A stretch of DNA of 11,040 nucleotides. Source: Bacillota bacterium. Its GTDB lineage: Bacteria; Bacillota; Desulfitobacteriia; Desulfitobacteriales; Desulfitobacteriaceae. Both the position numbers and the translations under genes were made by a program. Location of the stretch: positions 1-11,040 of the forward strand of contig JAJZSC010000057.1 of the NCBI GenBank assembly GCA_021849995.1, read 5' to 3'. The notes under the pieces are model-generated. The model made no database searches. It was not told the DNA's origin and worked only from the letters and a program-made list of their open reading frames with translations. Of this stretch, positions 1 through 7,359 are shown piece by piece. Each line of letters begins with the position of its first letter. Position 1 is the first letter of the stretch.

Positions 1-1313
1 AACTCGTTCCTATCAGGTGTATCCGGGTCAAGACCAATGTCGATCTTTCCACGGTGAGAATCAATGGCATTAAATATTACGCCCAGGACTTAGAAAGCAA
101 ACTCTTTGTGCCGGAAAGAAATAAGCTTATTGCAGAAACCTACTTGAATTATGTTCGGGATAAGAAAACCGTGGTATTCTGTGCTTCCGTACACCACGCT
201 CATGAGATTTCTACCTTGTTTAAGCAACAGGGAATTAATTGTGAAGCGGTTTCCGGTTCTATGAAGTCAGCAGAAAGGTCACGGATTTTAGATCTTTATG
301 AAAATGGGGATATCCAAGTCTTATGTGCCTGTGACCTATTAAACGAGGGCTGGGACAGTCCTAAAACAGAAGTTTTGTTTATGGCCAGACCGACGCTTTC
401 CAAGACACTTTATGTTCAGCAACTGGGCAGAGGGATGCGCAAGTGTGCAGGGAAGGACTACCTGATGGTCTTCGATTTTATAGATAATGCGGGCTTGTTT
501 AATATGCCCTATTCTCTGCACAGGATGTTTAACCTGAAGGAATATAGGGCAGGAGAGTACGTTGTCGCCTCACAGAAACAGTTTGAGTTGGACAGAGATT
601 TAATCGCCAGGGGAGAAAAACCTTCTGTTTTTCTGGATTTCCCGGTGACCGCTGCGGATTACGAACTGATTGATCTCTTTAACTGGCAGGATGAAGTGAA
701 AGGGATGATATCTCAGCTGGAGTTCGTGAGGATGGTCGATGTGCAAACAGAAACCATCGAACGGTATTTGCGTGAAGGAAAGATAACACCAGATTTAGAG
801 GTACCCTTCGGGGATAAAAGGAGCTTTAAATATTTTAAGGAAGCGACCGTGGATAGCTATGCTAAACAGTACGGCTGGGAGCTGATCAATCCTGCCAATA
901 TGAAAGGTAAGTTTATGGATATGGTCAGGACCATGGATATGAGCTTTTCCTATAAACCGGTACTGCTCAAGGCCATGCTTGAGCATGTGGAGGCGAACGG
1001 AAGAGTTAGGGTCGAGGACATCGTTGATTATTTCATAGATTTCTATAGCGCTAGAAAAGAGAGAGGGCTGGTGGTCGAGAAGAAATCCAGTCTGTATTGC
1101 AAAGACGGATATACCCGAAAGGATGTTGAGAGGAATATTTTTAGCAATCCGTTTAAGCGGTTTGAGGATATGCGGTTTATGAGCCGGTGCCGGGATGTTG
1201 AGTATGTGGAGTTTAATCGGCATGTTTGGAAGAGGATGACCCCGGAGGAGAAGGACTGGATTGTTGGGTGGTGTGATGAGAAGTTGGAGAAGTACTATAA
1301 GAAACGAGTTTAG
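1..1313 (+). CDS. Superfamily II DEAD/DEAH-type helicase, C-terminal part (5' end outside window)
   Basis: The reading frame is open from base 3 to the TAG at 1311-1313 with no initiation site. The GTG at 54 is internal, because residues before it (VKTNVDLSTV) continue the helicase. Only the second RecA-like domain and C-terminal extension are present. Visible motifs are motif IV (KTVVFCASVHHAHEIS, near 163-210), motif V (CDLLNEGWDSP, near 330-362) and motif VI (QQLGRGMRK, 417-443), followed by MVFDFIDN. The Walker A and DEAH motifs must lie upstream. The extension ends in a segment with SYKPVLLKAMLEH (near 950-990), which I recall as a winged-helix-like tail of helicases that start with a phospholipase-D-like domain. 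The family is predicted to be an ATP-dependent nucleic-acid translocase; its partner here is unknown. Its base composition is clearly more GC-rich than the genes at 2288-7270 and resembles the truncated gene at 7360. Confidence 0.9.
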   Translation, partial: LVPIRCIRVKTNVDLSTVRINGIKYYAQDLESKLFVPERNKLIAETYLNYVRDKKTVVFCASVHHAHEISTLFKQQGINCEAVSGSMKSAERSRILDLYENGDIQVLCACDLLNEGWDSPKTEVLFMARPTLSKTLYVQQLGRGMRKCAGKDYLMVFDFIDNAGLFNMPYSLHRMFNLKEYRAGEYVVASQKQFELDRDLIARGEKPSVFLDFPVTAADYELIDLFNWQDEVKGMISQLEFVRMVDVQTETIERYLREGKITPDLEVPFGDKRSFKYFKEATVDSYAKQYGWELINPANMKGKFMDMVRTMDMSFSYKPVLLKAMLEHVEANGRVRVEDIVDYFIDFYSARKERGLVVEKKSSLYCKDGYTRKDVERNIFSNPFKRFEDMRFMSRCRDVEYVEFNRHVWKRMTPEEKDWIVGWCDEKLEKYYKKRV

Positions 1314-1421
1314 ATGCTTGGACTAGAGTTCTTTTCGCCATATCTTAAAAGAAGCTTAGGGTCTCGAAGACGATTAGTGCTTTGAATACGTTAAGAGAGG
1401 GAAAGAGGGGGGAGACATTCA

Positions 1422-2174
1422 ATGATAAAGGCTTTCATGGAGCTATGGTATTTGTGGCTTTTAGTTTTAGTTGTTTTTGTTTATCGATTATATAAGCCCA
1501 GAATTAAAGGAATCATTGGTGAGAAAACAATATCGGCGTTTCTAACAAGGTTAGACCCCTCAAAATATAAGGTTATAAATGATTTGATGTTGAGAGTTGA
1601 TGGGAAGACGTCCCAGATAGATCATGTGGTCGTGTCAAATTACGGGATTTTTGTAATAGAGAAAAAGAACTATAAAGGCTGGATTTTGGGAGATGAGAAC
1701 GGGGAGTCTTGGACGCAAGTAATTTACAAGCGGAAGGAAAAGTTTTTTAATCCGATAAGACAAAACTATGGGCATATCCAGGCACTGAAGCAGAATTTGC
1801 AGGAATACCTAGAGTTGAATTACGTGCCGATTATTGTCTTTTCAATAGATGCTGATTTAAAGGTTAAGACAAATACCAGAGTTATATATTCAGTAAAATT
1901 GCTTAAAACGATTAGAGAGTTTACAGCGGAAACCATTACTGAGCAGCAAAAGGAAGAGATATATTCAAAATTACTGGCTCTAAATGTAAGAGATAAGGAA
2001 GCCAGAACTCAGCGTGTCGAAGGAATATATAAAAAGAAAGCTGAAGTAGAGAACCAAGTAAGCGCTAATAGTTGCCCTAAATGTGGTGGGGAGTTAATCA
2101 CCAGAAAGGGTAAATATGGAGATTTCAAAGGGTGTAAAGATTATCCGAAGTGTAGGTTTACAATTACTAACTAG
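1422..2174 (+). CDS. Membrane-anchored NERD-domain nuclease-like protein with C4 zinc finger
   Basis: This 250-residue protein has three parts. Residues 6-24 form a hydrophobic segment (LWYLWLLVLVVFVYRLY) that probably anchors it in the membrane, with the basic stretch after it pointing to a cytoplasmic body. Residues about 30-145 are a NERD (nuclease-related) domain of the PD-(D/E)XK fold: E34 in GEKT, D67 in QIDHVVV, and E80-K81-K82 before NYKG. All candidate catalytic residues are present, so nuclease activity is possible though unproven. Residues 218-244 form a topoisomerase-I-type C4 zinc finger (C218, C221, C238, C244), probably binding nucleic acid. The start is set by a purine-rich Shine-Dalgarno (GGGGGGAG, 1407-1414) seven bases before ATG. 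It follows the helicase by 108 bases with no terminator seen, so it may be co-transcribed. NERD proteins are widespread with poorly defined roles; residence in this island suggests defence by association only. Confidence 0.88.
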   Translation: MIKAFMELWYLWLLVLVVFVYRLYKPRIKGIIGEKTISAFLTRLDPSKYKVINDLMLRVDGKTSQIDHVVVSNYGIFVIEKKNYKGWILGDENGESWTQVIYKRKEKFFNPIRQNYGHIQALKQNLQEYLELNYVPIIVFSIDADLKVKTNTRVIYSVKLLKTIREFTAETITEQQKEEIYSKLLALNVRDKEARTQRVEGIYKKKAEVENQVSANSCPKCGGELITRKGKYGDFKGCKDYPKCRFTITN

Positions 2175-2199
2175 CAATGAATCTTGATTTTGGTGAAAG

Positions 2200-2227
2200 T
2201 TGAGTCACGAATATAAGTGTTGATAAT
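2200..2227 (+). promoter_or_regulatory. Possible promoter of the 2288 gene
   Basis: TTGAGT (2200-2205) and GATAAT (2222-2227) are separated by 16 bases, resembling a sigma-A promoter with a weak -35 box. They sit about 60 bases upstream of the start at 2288, in the only gap before that gene. This is consensus matching in AT-rich DNA and may be chance. Confidence 0.25.
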
Positions 2228-2287
2228 GTCTAACAATAGGGAATTTGAATCCAAAATAGTATAAGTATTATTTTTGAGGAGAGTAGA

Positions 2288-3523
2288 ATGGATACTGCTA
2301 ATATTTCAATAGAGCTTCATGACTCAGTCAAAGAGAATTTGTTATTTAATTCTCTTTCGGAACTTGAAATATCAAAAACTACCATATTTAAATATGGAAT
2401 TCTAAATGAAGAAGTACCGAAAAAAATAAAGGAGAATGATTTTGAGTATTTAGAAAGCAAAATACCATTTTTATATGGACTTTATTCTGACTTTGTAGAA
2501 CTTAAAGCAGGGAAAATAATTAGTTTAGCTGATGGGGAAGTTTCAAAAAGATTATCTGAAACGATAGGTGTAGGGGTAGGGTTATTTTACACGACAAAGC
2601 TATTAAAGGTTAATCCGAATATTATTAAAAGAATACCTTCTCCTAAAACTCAAAAAGGAAAGTATTTAGACTTTAAGTTTACAAAAGAAAATGTGGAATA
2701 CGAAGTTGAAACAAAAGGAACAGTATACCACAGCAAATTAAATTCTATAATTGAAGATGTTCAAGGGAAAAAGAGAGATAGCAAAACAACAGGGTGTAAA
2801 TACGGGGTTATTACATTAGCTAATAAGGAAGAAGATAAAAAACCTTCAAAAATAGTGATTTGTGATGACTTAAATAATAAAAGATCAAATAAAATTTATT
2901 TTTTAAATGATTATTTTGAATACTATAATTTATTTCTAAGCTTTATACTAGATTCAACTTACTACAATAGGTTAGTAGCACAAATAGATAGAGGGAGATT
3001 AAGAAGAAACGTTATAAAGACTAATAATATCAAGGGAGAATATATTTATAACGGAGTGAAATATAAAGGACAGTATTTCGATAGAAGATTAGTTTTAGAT
3101 TACATAGCAAATTATTACTCAGTTGATATTAAATTAAATGTGCTTTTCAAACTATTAACAAACCAATTAGGAAGACAAAAATATTTTCTAGGATTAGATC
3201 CAAAAATTATAGATTATCTGAACAATAAAGACGTTATTGGACTTAGAAAATATTCACAAGAAAGGGCTTTTATCGAAGAGTCCAAAAAACGGCTAATTAG
3301 AGATATTGATGGAGTCATTTTCGTTAGTAGTAAAAGTGGTGGGGACAATCAAATTGAGAAGAACTTTGGGGAAAACGAAGTAAAAGAAAGGCTTTCATAT
3401 ATTTTAGGTTCCATAACTAATACACCCCATGAATGTGGGGCACCGTGCAGAAGTAAGGAAAAGGAGGGAAAACCTTGCGAAAAATTGACTTTTAGAGAAC
3501 ATTGCCATTTTCATCGAAATTAA
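2288..3523 (+). CDS. Unrecognised protein with PD-(D/E)XK-like signature and C-terminal Cys/His cluster
   Basis: I do not recognise this 411-residue protein as a named family. Residues 126-143 read as a PD-(D/E)XK nuclease signature: D128 in YLDFKF, then E141-T-K143 on the next strand, with D and E separated by 12 residues as in the NERD protein upstream. The following lysine-rich stretch and ITLANKE segment would fit the end of such a fold. The C-terminus (383-409) has C383, C387, C397, C406 and H409 in the pattern C-G-A-P ... G-K-P-C ... C-H-F-H, a small Cys/His zinc-knuckle-like motif seen at the ends of many unrelated proteins. There is no signal peptide or membrane helix. The start is supported by GAGGAGAG (2276-2283) four bases before ATG. 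The gene is much more AT-rich than the flanking helicase sequence, suggesting separate acquisition. A restriction-type nuclease role is inference from motif and neighbourhood. Confidence 0.75.
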   Translation: MDTANISIELHDSVKENLLFNSLSELEISKTTIFKYGILNEEVPKKIKENDFEYLESKIPFLYGLYSDFVELKAGKIISLADGEVSKRLSETIGVGVGLFYTTKLLKVNPNIIKRIPSPKTQKGKYLDFKFTKENVEYEVETKGTVYHSKLNSIIEDVQGKKRDSKTTGCKYGVITLANKEEDKKPSKIVICDDLNNKRSNKIYFLNDYFEYYNLFLSFILDSTYYNRLVAQIDRGRLRRNVIKTNNIKGEYIYNGVKYKGQYFDRRLVLDYIANYYSVDIKLNVLFKLLTNQLGRQKYFLGLDPKIIDYLNNKDVIGLRKYSQERAFIEESKKRLIRDIDGVIFVSSKSGGDNQIEKNFGENEVKERLSYILGSITNTPHECGAPCRSKEKEGKPCEKLTFREHCHFHRN

Positions 3524-3890
3524 GTCTGTGTATACTGTTTCCAGCGTCTTCTAACATGGTATTTTCTCGGGTTCATCCACCCAAAGATATGATCTACTAA
3601 TCGTTCACTGCGTACAGGCAGCCTTACCAATACAAACTTAATACCAGAAATAAATGGAAGATGATAAGAGGCTGATATACAATAGACTGAATGAGTTTTC
3701 ATTATCATAGATCCCGCAGATAGTTGCATAGGATGACTTAAATGAAAGATGCCGAAAATATTATTATTCTTTGAGCAGATTAGAAAGATCTATGGAATTG
3801 GGAACGTATTTTATTACAATAAACTCACCTATTAAAGGAAATAATACTATCATGGCGAATTAAATTCACATTAATAAACGAGGTGAGTAA
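3524..3890. other. Intergenic gap with no supported gene
   Basis: These 367 bases separate the 411-residue protein from ietA. I see no convincing gene, terminator or full promoter. A + strand frame starting at ATG 3654 reads through two stops (3708-3710 and 3729-3731) to a TAA at 3861-3863, and could be a decayed gene fragment. A minus-strand frame of 69 codons (3729-3520) lacks a ribosome-binding site. The gap is long enough to hold the ietAS promoter, and the ietA Shine-Dalgarno lies at its right end (3880-3887). Confidence 0.5.
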
Positions 3891-4886
3891 ATGGCACGTG
3901 GTGATTTATTGAAAAAACTCCTTGTAGCTTATAATCGAGGAGAAGATAAGGCTTTTAAAGAAATATCAATGGAAATTATAAAAGACGAACGCAAAAAAAA
4001 TCATAATGTTTTAGCAGACCAATTACAAAGAATTTTATACTCTGAACATTCTACTAACAGAATGTTCAGGGATTTCACTAGTCTTGCACTCGTACCTAAG
4101 GATGATGACGAAGTTCCTCTTATCGAAATAAGAAAGAGTAATAAATACCTCGATGACTTGATAATATCCAAAGATAATAAAACTATATTAAATCAGATAT
4201 TAGAAGAGTACTGGAATTCTGAACGAATCAAATCCTATAATCTCAGACCGAAATTAAAACTTTTATTTTGCGGTCCCCCTGGTTGTGGAAAGACTTTAAC
4301 CGCTGAAGTGCTGGCAGGCGAATTAGGTTTGCCAATTGTTTATAATAGATTTGATTCCATTATCTCATCTTATTTGGGTGATACTGCAAGTAATATTCGA
4401 AAAGTTTTTGACTTTGCTAAGAAAGATACTTGGGTGTTACTTTTTGACGAATTTGACGCAATTGGAAAGAGTCGTAATGATCCAAATGAACATGGTGAAC
4501 TAAAAAGAGTAGTAAATAGCTTTTTGCAAATACTTGACAGTTTTGTTAGTAATAGCTTAGTTATTGCATGTACAAACCATGAAGGAATGCTAGATACAGC
4601 AATTTGGAGAAGGTTTGACGAAGTAATATATTTTGGACCACCATCGGATGATGATATTCCATTATTGATTAGAAAAAAAACACTAGGTTTTCATTTAGGA
4701 GAAATAAATGTGGAGAATTATATTGACCAACTTTCAGGGTTCACACATGCTGACATAGAAAGAATTTGCCACGAAGCAATTAAGGCATGCATATTAAAAG
4801 ATAAAGATTATTTAACCGAAGATGTCTTTTCACAAACAATAAGAAATCAGCGTCGAAGACTAGATATATATAGAAATGAGGGGTGA
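3891..4886 (+). CDS. ietA: IetA-type AAA+ ATPase (partner of subtilisin-like protease)
   Basis: This is a 331-residue classical AAA+ ATPase. A helical N-terminal region (1 to about 120) precedes the ATPase core: Walker A GPPGCGKT (128-135, K134), Walker B LLFDEFDAIG (D186, E187), sensor 1 ACTN (N229) and an arginine-finger-type WRRFDE (R240, R241), followed by the small helical lid domain to the C-terminus. All key residues are intact. ATG 3891 is preceded by a strong GAGGTGAG. The stop is only eight bases from the start of the S8 protease gene, whose Shine-Dalgarno overlaps the end of this gene, so the two are translationally coupled. This pairing is the ietA/ietS arrangement: in Agrobacterium Ti plasmids IetA acts as antitoxin to the IetS protease, and Iet systems are also reported as anti-phage defence. 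Probable role: controlling, or delivering substrates to, the protease. Confidence 0.9.
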   Translation: MARGDLLKKLLVAYNRGEDKAFKEISMEIIKDERKKNHNVLADQLQRILYSEHSTNRMFRDFTSLALVPKDDDEVPLIEIRKSNKYLDDLIISKDNKTILNQILEEYWNSERIKSYNLRPKLKLLFCGPPGCGKTLTAEVLAGELGLPIVYNRFDSIISSYLGDTASNIRKVFDFAKKDTWVLLFDEFDAIGKSRNDPNEHGELKRVVNSFLQILDSFVSNSLVIACTNHEGMLDTAIWRRFDEVIYFGPPSDDDIPLLIRKKTLGFHLGEINVENYIDQLSGFTHADIERICHEAIKACILKDKDYLTEDVFSQTIRNQRRRLDIYRNEG

Positions 4887-4894
4887 AGTAATTA

Positions 4895-7270
4895 ATGGCA
4901 GGGTACGAAAATCTGCCTCTTGTTAGAATTGAAATTGTATATGATAGAAAGAAGAGGCCAGGATTCGGTAGTGCACCAATACGAGAATACGTACAACATG
5001 CCGAGAAACTTGAGACCGAAATTGAAAATTTATTAGAGGCTTTTAAGTCAAAACCACTTCCAAGCATCATAAAACCGGAGCTGATTTTAAAAGTCAAATA
5101 CGATAGTTCCTTGAATGTTGATGATCTAAGGAGAAGTGGTTTGCACATTCTTGGTGGTGACCCAAATAACGCGTTAATCCTTTTTGCCACAAAAGGCGAT
5201 TTAAGTGATTTCACCCAGAGGCTAAACGAGTATAAGGCCGGGCCTAAAGATAAAGCCAAAAACCCTGCATATAATAACTTCTTTGCAAATATTGAAAGTG
5301 TTACTTATCTGACACGGGAAGATAGAATTGGGGCAAAGCTAAAGACAATTGAAATTGAAGAAGAATCGTTTTACTGGATAGATATAGAACTTTGGCATCT
5401 TGGCGATAAAGTAAAATCAAGGGAAAAGATGGTTGAAATAAAAGATTTTATCGCTGCTTCTGAACAAGGAAGAGCGACAGATGATTTTATAGGGTCAAGC
5501 TTGTGTCTCATTAGAGCAAATGTTTCTGGAAAGGTAATTAATGAACTTTCTGATTTAGATATTATTTATAGAATAGATTTACCTTCTAAGCCAACGTTCT
5601 ACCCTCGAGACATAATTAATATTCCAATTGAACAACTGCCAAAACCAAAAGCGCCATTTGAAGATGCTCCAGGAATATGTGTTATAGATAGTGGGGTTTT
5701 ACAAGGAAACCCATTTTTGGCTAAAGCAATTGGTGACACTAGTACTTTTCCAGGCTCTCTAGGAGATCCTACGGATGTCAATGGACATGGTACTTTAGTA
5801 GCTGGTATAGCGATATACGGAAATGTTCTTGATTGTATTTTAAATGATAGTTTTCAGCCAGATGCAGTATTATATAGCGCAAGAGTAACTAATGAGTATA
5901 ACTGCTTTGACAATGACAAATTAATTACAAGCCAAATGAGAGAAGCAATTACCTACTTCTATGAACAATATGCATGTCGTATCTTCAATATTTCCCTTGG
6001 AGATAAAGATAGACCGTTTGTTAATGGAAAGCAGCCAATTTGGGCTGCTACTTTAGACGAATTGGCACGCGAGCTTGATATAGTAGTAGTTATTTCAGCT
6101 GGTAATTATGACTTTAATGGTGATGATGTTGAAAAAGCACTTACCGAATATCCTAGTTACTTATCGACACCAGAAGCAAAGATTATAGATCCTGCTAGTG
6201 CAGCATTGGCAGTTACAGTAGGTTCAGTTTGTCCTGATGGTGGACCAATAGCAAATTTATACCGAATAGAAACAATGGCTCATAATCGTCCAATAGGAGA
6301 ATCAGGATTACCCTCTCCATTTACGAGGTGCGGACCTGGGGTAAATGGAATTATTAAGCCTGAACTGTGTGAGGTAGGTGGAAGTTTAGTTTACAATGGG
6401 CTAACCCACAGAACTACTATAGATCAAGGTCTTTCGGTCCTTTCAACATCAAAATATTTTCCTGAACGGATTTTTGACACAGACATAGGGACAAGTTTTG
6501 CTGCACCTAAAATAGCTAATCAAGCTGCAAGAATATTAAGAGAGTGGCCTAGTAGTAGTTCCGCCAATTTGATACGTTCTCTTCTAATTCATTGTGCAGA
6601 CATACCATTTCATATTGCAAAAAAATACTATACTATAGAAGAAGCACTAAATGTTTATGGATATGGTATTCCGGATGCTCGTAGAGTAGTGAATTCATAT
6701 GAGAATCTAGTAAATTTATATGCCGAAGCCGCGCTTGACCTTGATAAGATGCACATTTACGAAGTACCTATACCCAAACTATTTAACCAAACTAAAGGTG
6801 ATCGCAGAATTATTGTCACTTTAGCATTCAATCCCCCTGTTCGTTATACTCGCCTAGATTATTTAGGTATAGAAATGTCTTTCAGGTTAATCAGAGGTAA
6901 AAGCTTATCTGAGGTGGCGGAAAGTTTTAGGGCAAGAAGAAAAGATGAGGGCAAGGTAGATACACTATCATCATCCAAATTCGAATGCAAAATGTTTCCT
7001 GGAGCCCAGTTGAGGGATAGAGGAACAGTACAAAAGGGCATTCATACCATAGGGAAAAATACTATTCTAGGGTACGGAGAAAATTATTATTTAGTTGTCC
7101 GCTGTGAGAATAACTGGGCAACAGAAGAAATGGCACCTCAAGATTATTCAGTTGTAGTTAGTGTAGAGCATTCTAGTCAAGAGGTTAAATTGTACGAAGC
7201 TATAAGAACTAGAGTTACTCTGTCAACAAGAGAAAAAATTAAAGTTAAAAGAGTTAAGATAAAACTATAA
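4895..7270 (+). CDS. ietS: IetS-type subtilisin-like serine protease (S8 family)
   Basis: This 791-residue protein carries a complete subtilase catalytic triad: D265 in GICVIDSG, H298 in NGHGTLVAG and S534 in GTSFAAP, plus the oxyanion-hole asparagine N404 in SAGN. The D-to-H distance matches ordinary subtilisins, but the H-to-S distance (236 residues) is about 80 longer, so the protease domain holds insertions, for example near 410-530. An N-terminal region of about 250 residues and a C-terminal region of about 190 residues flank it; I cannot assign their folds. No signal peptide is seen, so the enzyme should act in the cytoplasm, unlike most secreted subtilases. Translation uses AGGGGTGA (4879-4886), which overlaps the ietA stop. 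With the upstream AAA+ gene it forms an IetAS toxin-antitoxin/defence pair, with this protein as the toxic effector by analogy. Its substrate and activating signal are unknown. Confidence 0.92.
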   Translation: MAGYENLPLVRIEIVYDRKKRPGFGSAPIREYVQHAEKLETEIENLLEAFKSKPLPSIIKPELILKVKYDSSLNVDDLRRSGLHILGGDPNNALILFATKGDLSDFTQRLNEYKAGPKDKAKNPAYNNFFANIESVTYLTREDRIGAKLKTIEIEEESFYWIDIELWHLGDKVKSREKMVEIKDFIAASEQGRATDDFIGSSLCLIRANVSGKVINELSDLDIIYRIDLPSKPTFYPRDIINIPIEQLPKPKAPFEDAPGICVIDSGVLQGNPFLAKAIGDTSTFPGSLGDPTDVNGHGTLVAGIAIYGNVLDCILNDSFQPDAVLYSARVTNEYNCFDNDKLITSQMREAITYFYEQYACRIFNISLGDKDRPFVNGKQPIWAATLDELARELDIVVVISAGNYDFNGDDVEKALTEYPSYLSTPEAKIIDPASAALAVTVGSVCPDGGPIANLYRIETMAHNRPIGESGLPSPFTRCGPGVNGIIKPELCEVGGSLVYNGLTHRTTIDQGLSVLSTSKYFPERIFDTDIGTSFAAPKIANQAARILREWPSSSSANLIRSLLIHCADIPFHIAKKYYTIEEALNVYGYGIPDARRVVNSYENLVNLYAEAALDLDKMHIYEVPIPKLFNQTKGDRRIIVTLAFNPPVRYTRLDYLGIEMSFRLIRGKSLSEVAESFRARRKDEGKVDTLSSSKFECKMFPGAQLRDRGTVQKGIHTIGKNTILGYGENYYLVVRCENNWATEEMAPQDYSVVVSVEHSSQEVKLYEAIRTRVTLSTREKIKVKRVKIKL

Positions 7271-7329
7271 AATCTGACCTATTATCTGAACTTTACAAAA
7301 TACATATTACATAGCTCTGAAGGACTTAA

Positions 7330-7350
7330 CTAATATCAGTCCCATATTAG
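7330..7350 (+). promoter_or_regulatory. Short inverted repeat abutting a ribosome-binding site
   Basis: CTAATAT (7330-7336) and ATATTAG (7344-7350) are perfect complements around a seven-base loop. The right arm shares its last base with the Shine-Dalgarno GAGGTG (7350-7355) of the gene at 7360. It could be an operator or a hairpin influencing translation. It is short and AT-rich, so chance is not excluded. Confidence 0.3.
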
Positions 7351-7359
7351 AGGTGTAGC

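Noticed and set aside
54..56. GTG as the start of the left-edge helicase
   Set aside because: The same frame is open to the window edge and the upstream residues fit the helicase, so the gene begins outside the window.
795..1223. Minus-strand frame of 142 codons
   Set aside because: It is antisense to well-supported helicase coding sequence and has no recognisable motif.
1314..1385. 23-residue frame starting directly after the helicase stop
   Set aside because: No ribosome-binding site of its own and no similarity I recognise. Length alone is not evidence.
3520..3729. Minus-strand frame of 69 codons in the gap before ietA
   Set aside because: No ribosome-binding site, no recognisable domain, and it overlaps the end of the 2288 gene. 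It probably arises by chance.
3798..3820. TTGGGA and TACAAT as an ietA promoter
   Set aside because: The two boxes are only 11 bases apart, too close for a sigma-A promoter.
4780..5259. Minus-strand frame of 159 codons
   Set aside because: It spans the ietA-ietS junction antisense to both intact genes and has no domain or ribosome-binding site.
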